A stretch of 64,000 nt of DNA from Chondrosia reniformis (GCA_947172415.1 OX359202.1:3508001-3572000), one strand, 5' to 3'. Counted from the first letter of the stretch, positions 13,529 to 26,469 are shown. Notes: generated by a model from the letters alone, not told the origin. Translations and numbers: made by a program.

Positions 13529-14095
13529 TACAGTGGAACCTCCTATAACGGACTGCCTGAATAGCGGAAACCTCTCTACTACAGACATTTTTCTGTGGCC
13601 CGAATAGTTGTCATAGGATTCCATACTTACGTAACCTCCGAATAACGAAATCTCTATATCCCGTATAACGAACACTAAAGAAATGATATTGCCCCAATAA
13701 AACCTCTATGAAACGGAAAAGATGTAAAATCGTATTAAAATGAATTATATAAAGATAGATCGCACGACTCCGCGCTAACTCGGCGTCAAAGTGCCCACTA
13801 GTTAACATCCTTCCTGTGACGATCTAGACTCATTTAGTGCCGCGGCCGTCTAGCCTTGTGGACCACACCCCTGAAAGGTTCGAAGAACTGCCAGGGGTCT
13901 GGTTCACGTTCACAAGACTAGACGCCGTCATGCCTCCTTTTTCAATTTGGCATTACTGGGACGCGAACGAAACTAGCTATTGGATGTAGTTGCCACTTTT
14001 TGTATTAACAGTAGTAAAAGTCAAAGAAGTTTGGACACTATTTTTTGGCAGGATCTAACCTTCTATGGTATCTTGTTTTCTTTAGCATAACACTA

Positions 14096-14860
14096 TCAGA
14101 GAGTACGGTAGTACTCTCTATGTAGGGATGGTACGGGTTGTTTCGTTTTCCGCATACATTGGTATAGGAGCAAAATTCCGAATTAGGCTGAAAATCGCCG
14201 AAACGAGACTATGTAGAGTTAAATATAGAACAGCCATGCTATAAATTGGCCTTGAAGGCAAGCGACCGTGTATCGTTGGCAAATGAACCAACTTTGAAAT
14301 CTCCCATTTTCGTTTTCTTCTTCTTCATCTTCTTCTTCTTCTTCATCTTCTTCGCCCGCTGTAACTAAAAAACGAAATAAGCCTTCGGACTACTTCTTAA
14401 TCGAAATTACTCTAAATTTTCCGAGCTGTATTCTTTTGTAGAAGCGAGAGCGATAACGCTATTATTGAGTATGACAGTTTTCATGGCTCCAGAGTCAAGA
14501 CCTCAATAAAATCGCCATTTTAATGACGTCATAATCAGTGGAAGATTGCGAAACCAAAGTGGTTTAAAATACAACGAATTCCTAGCTTATGCTCCATAAA
14601 AAGTACAGAAACTAGAGAACAATAAAAATTTTCTACAAAAATAGTGAAGATGTAGGGATGGCACAAAAAGCATAGAAACAAGAAAGGGATGTTACACAGT
14701 GAAGCATTAGCTATGCATGAATCCTACAAGCAAGGGTGTTGTATGATTCATGCATATATAGCTAATGCTTCACTGTGTAACATCCCTTTCTTGTTTCTAT
14801 GCATTTTGTGCCATCCCTACATCTTCACTATTTTTGTAGAAAATTTTTATTGTTCTCTAG
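14096..14860 (+). mobile_element. hairpin-ended non-autonomous element, copy 1 (nested)
   Basis: A 765-bp element also found at 53354-54092 and, truncated, at 61927-62078. It starts TC then a hairpin AGAGAGTAC-GGTA-GTACTCTCT (14098-14119) and ends CTAG. It lies between A and T, which fits Helitron-type termini. TA on both sides would also fit a TA duplication, so the class is open. It includes a TTC-rich tract at 14318-14352 and a long terminal hairpin (14612-14860). The 95-codon open frame across that hairpin is a product of the palindrome. Confidence 0.65.
14612..14860. repeat. long terminal hairpin of the nested element
   Basis: Arms 14612-14723 and 14745-14860 are near-perfect complements around a 21-bp spacer, running to the last bases of the element. 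The motif GTAGGGATGG occurs in this hairpin and again near the 5' hairpin (14124), suggesting linked end recognition. The copy at 53840-54092 keeps the fold with several differences. Confidence 0.85.
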
Positions 14861-15065
14861 TATACTATATTATTGTAGTAACTGTTACAATAGTTTTGGT
14901 TTATCATTATAGCCTTTATAAACTGTTATTTTGGTTTAGTGTTAATCATATATATTCATATTTATATATTCATTGACTTCAATGAAAACCTCTGAATAGT
15001 GGAAACCTCTGTAAAACATCCTTTCTTTCAGTTCCCAAAGTGTCCGTTGTAGAGAGGTTCCACTG

Positions 15066-15191
15066 TAGTTGTATGTACTAGTTGTATGTACTAGTTGTAG
15101 TACTAGTTGCATGTATATACTAGTTGTATGTACTACTTGTATATACTACTTGTATGTACTAGTTGTATGTAGTAGTTGTGTGTTGTATATA
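15066..15191 (+). repeat. 13-bp minisatellite spacer next to satellite block
   Basis: About 125 bp of 13-bp array. It is mirrored on the far side by 40292-40420, which includes the same irregular GTAGTACTAGTTG piece and the same GTATGTAGTAGTTGTGT next to the satellite edge. Confidence 0.85.
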
Positions 15192-18100
15192 GCCGAACCT
15201 GCATTTAAGGGTCCCCGAAGCTTTACAACCTATTTCCAAGTAAAATGTCCGCCAATCTCGAAACTTTGGGCTATGAAGCGTACAGAAGACCTTGCCAATG
15301 GTAAAAATGGCCGCGGAACCCGATTAAAGGGTCCCCGAAGCTCTACGACCTATCTCCTAATTAAAAATGGCCGCTGATTTCGAAAATATGGGCTATAAAG
15401 CCGTACCGAAAACCGTTCCTAGGATAAAAATGGCCGCGGAACCCGATTAAAGGGTCCCCGAAGCTGTACGACCCCTCTCCGAGTTAAAAATGGCCGCCGA
15501 TTTTGAAAATATGGACTATGGAGCCATACTGAAGACCGTTCCTTGGATAAAAATGGCCGCCGAAGCCGATTGAAGGGTCCAAGAAGCTTTACGACCTATC
15601 TCCTAATTAAAAATGGCTGCCAATTTTGAAAATATGGTATATGAAGCCGTACCGACGACCGTTCCTAGGATAAAAATGGCCGCTGAACCCGATTTTAAAG
15701 GGTCCCCGAAGGTCTACGACCTATCCCGAGTTAAAAATGGCCGCTGATTTCGAAAATATGGGCTATGGAGCCGTACCAAAGACCATTCCTAGGATAAAAA
15801 TGGCCGCCAAACTCAATTTAAGGGTCGCCAAAGCTCTACGACCTAGCTCCGTGTTAAAAATTGCCGCCGATTTCGAAAATATGAGTTATGAAGCCGTACC
15901 GAAGACCTTTTGTAGGATAAAAATGGGCGCCGAACTCGATTAAAGGGACCCCGAATGTCTACGACCTATGAAGCCCTACTGAAGACAGTTTCTAGGATAA
16001 AAATGGCCTCTGAATCCGAATAAAGGGTCCCCGAAGCTGTACGACCTATCCCCTAGTTAAAAATGGCCGCCGATTTCGAAAATATGGGCTATGGAGCCGT
16101 ACCGAAGACCATTCCTAGGAAAAAAATGGCCTCCGAACCTGATTAAATTGTCCCTGAAGCTCTACGACCTATATCTGAGTTAAAAATGGCTGCCGATTTC
16201 GAAAATATGGTCTATGAAGCCGTATGAAGACCGTTGCTAGGGTAAAATGGCCGCCAAACTCGATTTAACGGTCACCAAAGCTCTACAACCTAGCTCCGTG
16301 TTAAAAAGTGCCGCCGATTTCGAAAATATGAGTTATGAAGCCGTACCGAAGACATTTTGTAGGATAAAAATGGCCTCCGAATCCGAATAAAGGGTCCCCG
16401 AAGCTGTACGACCTATCCCGAGTGAAAAATGGCTCCTGATTTCGAAAATATAGGCTATGAAGTCGTATCGAAGACCGTTTCTGGAATAAAAATGGCCGCC
16501 GATTCCGATTAAATGGTCCCTGAAATTCTACAACCTATCCCCGAGTCAAAAATGGCCGCAGATTTCGAAAATATGGGCTATGAAGTCGTACCGTTCCTAG
16601 GATAAAAATGGCCACTGAACCCGATTTTAAAGGGTCCCCGAAGGGCTACGACCTATCCCGAGTTAAAAATGGCTGCTGATTTCGAAAATATAGGCTATGA
16701 AGTCGTACCGAAGACCGTTTCTGGAATAAAAATGGCCGCCGATTCCGATTAAATGGTCCCTGAAACTCTACAACCTATACCGAGTTAAAAATGGCCGCAG
16801 ATTTCGAAAATATTGGCTATGAAGTCGTACCGAAGACCATTCCTAGGATAAAATGGCCGCTGAATCGGATTATTGGGTCCCCGAATCTTTACGACCTAAA
16901 CCCGAGTTAAGAATGGCCGGCGATTTCGAAAATATGGGTTATGAAGCCGTTCTGAAGACCGTTTCTAGGATAAAAATGGCTGCCGAATCCGATTAAATGG
17001 TCCCAGAAGCTCTAAGATTTATCTCGGTGTTAAAAATGGCTGCCGATTTCGAAAATATGAGGTATTAAGCCGTACTGAAGACCGTTTCCAGGATTAAAAT
17101 GGCCATCGAATCCAATTAACGGGTTCCCGAAGCTCTATGATCTATCTCAGAGTCGAAAAAGGCCGTCGATTTCGAAAATATGGGCTATGAAGCCGTAACG
17201 AAGACAGTTTCTAGGATAAAAATGGCCGCCGAATCCCATTAAAGGGTCCACGAAGCTCTACGACCTATCACCGAGTTAAAAATGGCCATGAAGCCGTAAC
17301 GAAGACCGTTCCTAGGATAAAAATGGCCGCTGAATCTGAATAAATGGTCCCCGAAGTTCTACAACCTATCCCCGAGTAAAAAATGGCCGCCGATTTTGAA
17401 AATATGGGCTATTCAGCCTGACTGAAGACAGTTTCTAGGATAAAAATGGCTGCCGAATCCGAGTAAAGGGACCCCGAAGCTCTACGACCTATCCTCGAGT
17501 CGAAAATCGCCGCCAATTTCGAAAATATGAGCTATGAAGCCGTAACAAAGACCTTTTCATGGATTAAAATGGCCGCCTAATCCGAATAAAGGGTCCCCGA
17601 AGCTATACGACCTATCACTGAGTTAAAAATAGCCGCCGATTTCGAAAATATGGGCTATGAAACTGTACCGAAGACCGTTTCCAGGATAAAAATGGCCGCC
17701 GTATCGAAATGAAGGGTCCCCGAAGCTCTACGAACTATCACCGAGTTAAAAATGGCTGCCGATTTCGAAAATATGGGCTATGAAGCCGTCCCGAAGATAG
17801 TTTCCAGGATAAAAATGGCTGCCAAATCCGATTAAAGGGTCCCCGAAGCTCTCCGACCTATCCCCAAGTTTAAAATGGCCCCCGATTTTGAAAATATGGG
17901 CTATGAAGCCGTAACAAAGACAGTTTCTAGGATAAAAATGGCCGCTGAATCCGATTAAAGGGTCCCCGAAGCTCTACGACCTATCCCCGAGTTAAAAATG
18001 GCCGCAAATTTCGAAAATATGGGCTATGAAGCCGTAACGAAGACCGTTTTTAGTATAAAAACGGTCGCCGAATCTGAATAAATGGTCCCCGAAGCTCTAT

Positions 18101-21100
18101 GACCTATCCCCGAGTTAAAAATGGCCGCCAATTTGGAAAATATGGGTTTTTGAAGCCGTACCGAAGACCATTTCTAGAATAAAAATGGCCGCCGAATTCA
18201 ATTAAAGGATCCCCCGAAGCTCTACGACCTATCCCCGGGTTAAAAATGGCCGCCGAACTTTAAAATATGGGTATTAAGGCTTACCGAAGACAGTTTCTTG
18301 GATAGAAATGGCTGCCGAATCCGATTAAAGGGACCCCGAAGCTCTACGACCTATCCTCGAGTCGAAAATGGCCTCCAATTTCGAAAATATGGGGTATGAA
18401 TCCGTAAAGAAGACCTTTCTAGGATTAAAATGGCCGCCGAATCCGATTAACGGGTTCCCTAAGCTCTACGACCTCTTTCCGAGTTAAAAATGGTCGCCGA
18501 TTTTGAATATATGGGCTATGAAGCCGTACCGAAGACCTTTTCCAGGATAAAAATGGCCGCCGAATCCGAATAAAGTGTCTCCGAAGCTATACGACTAATA
18601 CCCGTGTTAAAAATGACCGCCTATTTTGAAAATATGGGCTATGAAGCCGTACCGAAGACCGTTTCTAGGTTAAAAATGGCAGTAGAATCTGAATAATGGG
18701 TCCCCAAAGCTCTACGAACTATCACCGAGTCAAAAATTGCCACCGATTTTGAAAATATGGGCTCTGAAGTCTACCGAAGACCGTTTCAGGATAAAAATGG
18801 ACGCCGAATACGAATAAAGGATCCACGAAGCTCTACGACCTATCACTGAGTTAAAATGGCTGCCGGTTTTGAAAATATGGGCTATGAAGCCGTAACAAAG
18901 ACCGTTTCAAGGATAAAAATGGCCGTCGAATCCGAATAAAGGGTCCCCGAAGCCCTACTATCTATCACCGAGTTAAAAATGGTCGCCGATTTTGAAAATA
19001 GGGGCTATGAAGCCATACCGAAGACCTTTTCTAGGATAAAAATGGCTGCCCAATCCGAATAAATCGTCCCCGAAGCTCTATGACCTATCACCGAGTTAAA
19101 AATGGCCGCCTATTTCGAAAATATGGGCTATGAAGCCGTAACGAAGACCATTTCTAGGATTAAAATGGCCGCCGAATCCGATTAAAGGGTCCCTGAAGCT
19201 CCACGACCTATCACCGAGATAAAAATGTCCACCGATTTCGAAAATATGGGCTATGAAGCCGTACCGAAGACAGTTTCTAGGATAAAATGGCCGCCGAATC
19301 TGAATAAAGGGTCCCCGAAGGTCTACGACCTATCCTTGAGATAAAAATGGTCGCCGATTTCGAAAATATGGGCTGTGAAGGCTTACCAAAGACCTTTCTG
19401 GGATAAGAATGGCCGCCGAATCCGATTAAAGGGTCCACGAAACTCTACGACCTATCCCCGAGTTAAAAATGGCCGTCGATTTCGAAAATATGGGCTATGA
19501 AACGGTTACGAAGAACATTTCTAAGATAAAATGGCCGCCGAATCAGAATTAAGGATACCCGACGCTCTACGACCTATCACTGAGATAAAAATGCCCGCCG
19601 ATTTCGAAAATATGGGCTATGAAACTGTACCGAAGACCGTTTCCAGGATAAAAATGGCCGCCGAATCTGAATAAAGGGTCCCCGAAGCTCTACGACCTAT
19701 CACTGAGTTAAAAATACCCGCCGATTTCGAAAATATGGGCTATGAAACTGTACCGAAGACCGTTTCCAGGATAAAAATGGCCGCCGAATCGAAATGAAGG
19801 GTCCCCGAAGCTCTACGAACTATCACCGAGTTAAAAATGGCTGCCGATTATGAAAATATGGGCTATGAAGCCGTCCCGAAGATAGTTTCCAGGATAAAAA
19901 TGGCTGCCAAATCCGATTAAAGGGTCCCCTAAGCTCTACGACCTAACCCCAAGTTTAAAATGGCCCCCGATTTTGAAAATATGGGCTATGAAGCCGTAAC
20001 AAAGACAGTTTCTAGGATAAAAATGGCCGCTGAATCCGATTAAAGGGTCCCCGAAGCTTTACGACCTATCCCCGAGTTAAAAATGGCCGCAAATTTCGAA
20101 AATATGGGCTATGAAGCCGTAACGAAGACCTTTTTTAGGATAAAAACGGTCGCCGAATCTGAATAAATGGTCCCCGAAGCTCTACGACCTATCCCCGAGT
20201 TAAAAATGGTCGCCGATTTTGAATATATGGGCTATGAAGCCGTACCGAAGACCTTTTCCAGGATAAAAATGGCCACCGAATCCGAATAAAGTGTCCCCGA
20301 AGCTATACGACTAATACCCGTGTTAAAAATGACCGCCTATTTTGAAAATATGGGCTATCAAGCGGTACCGAAGACTGTTTCTAGGGTAAAAATGGCAGCA
20401 GAATCTGAATAATGGGTCCCCAAAGCTCTACGAACTATCACCGAGTCAAAAATGGCCACCGATTTTGAAAATATGGGCTCTGAAGTCGTACCGAAGACCG
20501 TTTCAGGATAAAAATGGCCGCCGAATACGAATAAAGGATCCACGAAGCCCTACGAACTATCACTGAGTTAAAATGGCTGCCGGTTTTGAAAATAAGGGCT
20601 ATGAAGCCGTAACAAAGACTGTTTCAAGGATAAAAATGGCCGCCGAATCCGAATAAAGGGTCCCCGAAGCTCTACGATCTATCACCGAGTTAAAAATGGT
20701 CGCCGATTTCGAAAATATGGGCTATGAGGCCATACCGAAGACCTTTTCTAGGAAAAAATGGCTGCCGAATCCGAATAAATGGTCCCCGAAGCTCTACGAC
20801 CTATCACCGAGTTAAAAATTGCCGCCTATTTTGAAAATATGGGCTATGAAGCAGTACCGAAGACGTTTCCAGGATATAAATGGCCGCCGAATCCGAATGA
20901 AGGGTCCCCGAAATTCTACGACCTATCATCGAGTTAAAAATGGTCGCCGATTTTGAAAATATGGGCTATGAAGTCGTACTAAGACCATTTCCAGGTTAAA
21001 AATGGCCGCCGAATTCGAATAAAGGGTCCCCGAAACTCTACGACCTATGACCGAGTTAAAAATTGCCGCCAATTTTGAAAATGTGGGCTATGAAGCCGTA

Positions 21101-24100
21101 CTGAAGACGTTTCCAGGATTAAAATGGCTGCCGAATCCGAATAAAGGGTCCCTGAAGCTCTACGACCTATCACCGAGTTAAAAATGGCCACCGATTTCGA
21201 AAAAATGGCCTATGACGCCGTACCGTAGACCTTTTCTAGGATAAAAATTGACGCCAAATCTGAATAAAGGGTCCCCGAAGCTCTACGACCTATGACTGAG
21301 TTAAAAATTGCAGCTAATTTTGAAAATATGGGCTATGAAACCGTAATGAAGGTCGTTTCTAGGATAAAAATGGCCGCCGAATTTGATTAAAGGGTCCCCG
21401 AAGCTCTACGACCTATCCCCGAGTTAAATATGGCCGCCGATTTCGAAAATATGGGCTATGAAGCCGTAACGAAGACCATTTCTAGGATAAAAATGGCCGC
21501 CGAATCCGATTTAAGGGTCCCCGAATATCCACGACCTATCACCGAGATAAAAATGTCCACCGATTTCGAAAATATGGGCTATGAAGCCGTACCGAAGACA
21601 GTTTCTTGAATAAAAATGGCCGCCGAATCTGAATAAAGGGTCCCCGAAGGTCTACGACCTATCCTTGAGATAAAAATGGTCGCCGATTTCGAAAATATGG
21701 GCTGTGAAGGCTTACCGAAGACCTTTCTGGGATAAGAATGGCCGCCGAATCTGATTAAAGGGTCCCCGAAACTCTCCGACCTATCCCCGAGTTAAAAATG
21801 GCTGCCGATTTCAAAAATAAGGTCTACGAAGTTGTAACAAAGACCGTTTCTAGGATAAAAATGGCCGCCAAATCCGATTAAAGGGTCCCGGAAGCTCTAC
21901 GACCTATCCCCGAGTTAAAAATGGCCGTCGATTTCGAAAATATGGGCTATGAAACGGTTACGAAGACCATTTCTAGGATAAAATGGCCACCGAATCAGAA
22001 TGTAGGATCCCCGACGCTCTACGACCTATCACAGAGAAAAAAATTGTCGCCGATATTGAAAATATGGGCTATGAAGCCGTACCGAAGACAGTTTTGTAGG
22101 ATAAAAATGGCCGACGAATTCGAAGAACTGATCGCCGAAGGTCTTCTACCTATCACCGAGTTAAAAATGGCCGCCGATTTCGAAAATATGGGCTATGAGA
22201 CCGTAATGAAGGTCGTTTCTAGGATAAAAATGGCCGCCGAATTTGATTAAAGGGTCCCCGAAGCTCTACGACCTATCCCTGAGTTAAAAATGGCCGCCGA
22301 TTTCGAAAATATGGTCTAGGAAGTTGTAACAAAGACCGTTTCTAGGATAAAAATGGCCGCCGAATCCGATTAAAGGGTCCTCGAAGCTCTACGACCTATC
22401 CCGAGTTAAAAATGGGCGCCGATTTTGAAAATATGGGCTATGAAGCCGTACCGAAGATAGTTTCTAGGATAAAATGGCCGCCGAATCCGATTAAAGGGTC
22501 CCCGAAGCTCTACGACCTATCCCCTAGTTTAAAATGGCCGCCGATTTCGAAAATATGGGCTATGAAGTGGTAACGAAGACCATTTCTAGGATAAAATGGC
22601 CGCCGAATCAGAATGTAGGATCCCCGACGCTCTACGACCTATCACAGAGATAAAAATGGCCGCCGATATCGAAAATATGGGCTATGAAGCCGTACCGAAG
22701 ACAGTTTTGTAGGATAAAAATGGCCGACGAATTCGAAGAACTGATCGCCGAAGGTCTTCTACCTATCACCGAGTTAAAAATGGCCGCCGATTTCGAAAAT
22801 ATGGGCTATTAAACCGTAATGAAGGTCGTTTCTAGGATAAAAATGGCCGCCGAATTTGATTAAAGTGTCCCCGAAGCTCTACGACCTATCCCTGAATTAA
22901 AAATGGCCGCCGATTTCAAAAATATGGGCTATGAAGCCGAACCGAAGATAGTTTCTAGGATAAAAATGGCCGCCGAATCCGAATAAAGGGTCCCCGATGC
23001 TCTACGACCTATCCCCGAGTTAAAAATGGTCGCCGATTTCGAAATTATGACCTATGAAACCGAAACGAAGACCATTTCTAGGATAAAAATGGCCGCCGAA
23101 TCCGATTAAAGGGTCCCCGAAGCTCTACGACCTATCCCGAGTTAAAAATGGCCGCCGATTTTGAAAATATGGGCTATGAAGCCGTACCGAAGATAGTTTC
23201 TGGGATAAAAATGGCCGCCGAATCCGATAACAGGGTCCCCGAAGCTCTACGAACTATACCCAAGTTAAAAATGGCCGCCGATTTCGAAAATATGGGCTAT
23301 GAAGCTGTACCGAAGACAGTTTCTAGGATAAAAATGGCCGCCGAATCCGATTAAAGTGTCCCCGAAGCTCCACGACCTATCACCGAGATAAAAATGGCCA
23401 CCGATTTCGAAAATATGGGCTATGAAACCGAAATAAAGGTCGTTTCTAGGATAAAAATGGCCGCCGAATTTGATTAAAGGGTCCCCGAAGCTCTACGACC
23501 TATCCCTGAATTAAAAATGGCCGCCGATTTCAACAATATGGGCTATGAAGCCGAACCGAAGATAGTTTCTAGGATAAAAATGGCCGCCGAATCCGAATAA
23601 AGGGTCCCCGATGCTCTACGACCTATCCCCGAGTTAAAAATGGTCGCCGATTTCGAAATTATGACATATGAAACCGAAACGAAGACCATTTCTAGGATAA
23701 AAATGGCCGCCGAATCCGATTAAAGGGTCCCCGAAGCTCTACGACCTATCCCGAGTTAAAAATGGCCGCCGATTTTGAAAATATGGGCTATGAAGCCGTA
23801 CCGAAGATAGTTTCTGGGATAAAAATGGCCGCCGAATCCGATAACAGGGTCCCCGAAGCTCTACGAACTATACCCAAGTTAAAAATGGCCGCCGATTTCG
23901 AAAATATGGGCTCTGAAGCCGTACCGAAGACAGTTTCTAGGATAAAAATGGCCGCCGAATCCGATTAAAGTGTCCCCGAAGCTCCACGACCTATCACCGA
24001 GATAAAAATGGCCACCGATTTCGAAAATATGGGCTATGAAACCGTAATGAAGGTCGTTTCTAGGATAAAAATGGCCGCCGAATCCGAATAAAGGGTCCCC

Positions 24101-24985
24101 GAAGCTCTACGACCTATCCCGAGTTAAAAATGGTCGCCGATTTCGAAATTATGAGCTATGAAACCGAAACGAAGACCATTTCTAGGATAAAAATGGCCGC
24201 CGAATCCGATAACAGGATCCCCGAAGCTCTACGAACTATACCCAAGTTAAAAATGGCCGCCGATTTCGAAAATATGGGCTATGAAGCCGTACCGAAGACA
24301 GTTTCTAGGATAAAAATGGCCGCCGAATCCGATTAAAGTGTCCCCGAAGCTCCACGACCTATCACCGAGATAAAAATGGCCACCGATTTCGAAAATATGG
24401 GCTATGAAACCGTAATGAAGGTCGTTTCTAGGATAAAAATGGCCGCCGAATTTGATTAAAGGGTCCCCGAAGCTCTACAACCTATTCCTGAGTTAAAAAT
24501 GGACGCCGATTTCGAAAATATGTGCTATGAAGTTGTAACAAAGACCGTTTCTAGGATAAAATGGCCGCCTAATCCGATTAAAAAGTCCCCGAAGCTCTAC
24601 GACCTATCCCGAGTTAAAAATGGCCACCAATTTCGAAAATTTGCGCTATGAAGCCGTACCGAAGTCCTTTTCTAGGATAAAAATGGCCGCCGAATCCGAA
24701 TAAAGGGTCCCCGAAGCTCTACGACCTATCCCCGAGTTAAAAATGGCCGCCGATTTCTAAAATATGAGCTATGAAGCCGAAACGAACACCATTTCTAGGA
24801 TAAAAATGGCCGCCGAATCCGATTAAAAGGTCCCCGAAGCTCTACGACCTATCCCTGAGTTAAAATGGCCGCCGATTTCGAAAATATGGGCTATGAAGTT
24901 GTAACAAAGACCGTTTCTAGGATAAAAGTGGCCGCCGAATCCGATTAAAGGGTCCATGAAGCTCTCCGTCCTATCCCCGAGTAAA
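15192..24985 (+). repeat. 123-bp satellite array, left arm (about 80 copies)
   Basis: Tandem 123-bp unit made of two related halves of about 63 and 60 bp, each starting TAAAAATGGCCGCCGA. Landmarks in order are GAAAATATGGGCTATGAAG, CCGAAGACCGTTTCTAGG, then GGGTCCCCGAAGCTCTACG. The period equals 41 codons, so a frame stays in register until the TAA after GAATCCGAT. Where that TAA is changed, frames of 68-111 codons appear; I treat these as satellite by-products. The outermost unit (15240-15310) has a variant ending CCAATGG shared only with the far end of the block. Copies become more uniform towards the centre. Confidence 0.95.
22113..24440 (+). repeat. higher-order repeat of about 614 bp (5 x 123)
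   Basis: Rare variants recur at a spacing of five units: GACGAATTCGAAGAACTG at 22113 and 22726 (613 bp), GAAATTATGA at 23041 and 23655 (614 bp), and CCGATAACAGG near 23225 and 23839 (614 bp). A further copy at about 24207 is three units away. This is recent block amplification near the inner edge of the left arm. Confidence 0.8.
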
Positions 24986-26450
24986 AATGATCTTCGATTT
25001 TAAAAAATACACCTTTTTTGCCCTCACAGGCCAGTAAAGCCATTATGACCATCATCGCAAAAAAGGCCGATGAAGTCCAAAACGGCCTTTTCGAAATTGA
25101 GACTCTTAACGGCCTCCCTGGTTGGGTAGAGTCTAAATGGCAATTTTCAAAAAAAGCCTTTTTTGCCCTCTCAGGCCAGTAAGGCCGTTAAATCCCTTAT
25201 CGCCAAAAGTGCCGATGAGGTCCAAAACGGCCATTTTGGAAATGAAGCCCTTAACGGCATTACTGGCCGGCGGGAGTCAAAATGGCATTTTTCAAAAAAC
25301 GCCGATTTTGCCCTCACAGGCCAGAAAGGCCGTTAAGACCCTCATGGCCAAAAGAGCCGATATGGCCCAAAACGGCCATTTTGGAAATGAAGCCCTTAAC
25401 GGCCTTACTGGCTGGCGAAAGACAAAATGGCATTTTTCAAAAAACGCCGTTTTTGCCCTCACAGGCCAGTAAGGCCGTTAAGACCCTCATCGCCAAAAGT
25501 GCCGATGGGGTCCAAAACGGCAATTTTGGAAATGAATCCCTCAACGGCCTTACTGGATGGCGAGAGACAAAATGGCATTTTCAAAAAACGCCGATTTTGC
25601 CCTAACAGGCCAGAAAGGCCGTTAAGACCCTCATGGCCAAAAGGGCCGATAGGGTTCAAAACGGCCATTTTGGAAATGAAGCCCTGAACGGCCTTACTGG
25701 CCGGCGGGAGACAAAATGGCATTTTTCAAAAAACGCCGTTTTTGCCCTCACAGGCCGGTAAGGCCGTTAAGACCCTCATCGCCAAAAGGGCCGATGGGGT
25801 CCAAAACGGCCATTTTGGAAATGAAGCCCTTAACGGCCTTACTGGCCGGCTAGAGACAAAATGGCATTTTCAAAAAACGCCGTTTTTGCCCTCACAGGCC
25901 GGTAAGGCCGTTAAGACCCTCATCGCCAAAAGGGCCGATGGGGTCCAAAACGGCCATTTTGGAAATGAAGCCCTTAACGGCCTTACTGGCCGGCGAGAGA
26001 CAAAATGGCATTTTCAAAAAACACCGTTTTTGCCCTCACAGGCCAGTAAGGCCGTTAAGACCCTCATCGTCGAAAGGGCCGATGTGGTCCAAAACGGCCA
26101 TTTTGGAAATGAAGCCCTTACCGGCCTTACTGGCCGGCGGGAGTCAAAATGGCATTTTTCAAAAAACGCCGATTTTCCCCTCACAGGCCAGAAAGGCCGT
26201 TAAGACCCTCATGGCCAAAAGGGCCGATGGGGTCCAAAACGGCCATTTTGGAAATGAAGCCCTTAACGGCCTTACTGGCTGGCGGGAGCCAAAATGGCCT
26301 TTTTCAATAAACGCCGTTTTTGCCCTCACAGGCCAGTAAGGCCGTTAAGATCCTCATCGCCAAAAGGGCCGATGGGGTCCAAAACAGCCTTTGTGGAAAT
26401 GAAGACCTTAACGTCCCTTACTGGCCTGTGATGTCAAAATCGGCGTTTTC
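24986..26450 (+). repeat. 145-bp core repeat (about 10 copies)
   Basis: AATGGCATTT recurs at 25281, 25426, 25571, 25715, 25860, 26004 and 26148, giving a period of 144-145 bp. Each unit contains a 19-bp perfect inverted repeat, GGCCAGTAAGGCCGTTAAG and CTTAACGGCCTTACTGGCC, plus GGCC-rich short dyads. The segment GAGTCAAAATGGC resembles the start of the 123-bp half-unit, so the two satellites may be distantly related. Units of 144 bp keep codon register and give open frames of up to 153 codons on the + strand and one on the - strand. Frames open on both strands of a repeat do not support a gene. Confidence 0.9.
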
Positions 26451-26469
26451 AGAAAATTGCCATTTTGAC
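26433..26469. repeat. axis of the satellite palindrome
   Basis: A 37-bp imperfect palindrome beginning GTCAAAAT and ending ATTTTGAC, centred at 26451. Immediately right of it the 145-bp unit is read on the opposite strand (GACTCCCACTAGCCAGTGAG is the complement of the left-side edge). All 123-bp units from here to 40291 are reversed. Confidence 0.85.

Larger units (their letters stand above)
13531..15065. mobile_element. Tigger/pogo-like non-autonomous element (TA target site)
   Basis: Terminal inverted repeats CAGTGGAACCTC...AACGGAC (13531 onward) and the complement ending GGTTCCACTG at 15065, about 24 bp each, flanked by TA (13529-13530 and 15066-15067). The uninterrupted site survives at 40414-40428, where GGTTAACTAGTTG reads through with a single TA. 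It contains no transposase. An imperfect palindrome lies at about 13846-13929. It hosts a nested hairpin element (14096-14860), so its own length is about 770 bp. CAG-type ends and TA duplication fit the Tigger/pogo group. Confidence 0.8.

Noticed and set aside
13611-13808. 65-codon minus-strand frame in the Tigger-like element
   Set aside because: It overlaps subterminal repeats of a non-autonomous element and shows no transposase motif.
14689-14976. 95-codon frame across 14.7-15.0 kb and its counterpart at 53881-54213
   Set aside because: It lies over the terminal hairpin of a non-coding element and into array; the translation is a product of the palindrome.
21921-24336. Open frames of 68-109 codons reading MAADFENMGYE repeats
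   Set aside because: They are products of a satellite whose length is a multiple of three; frames end wherever the usual TAA is intact. No evidence of a gene.
25137-26339. Overlapping open frames of 73-153 codons in the 145-bp repeat, on both strands
   Set aside because: They follow the repeat period, exist in several frames and on both strands, and have no start or domain of their own.
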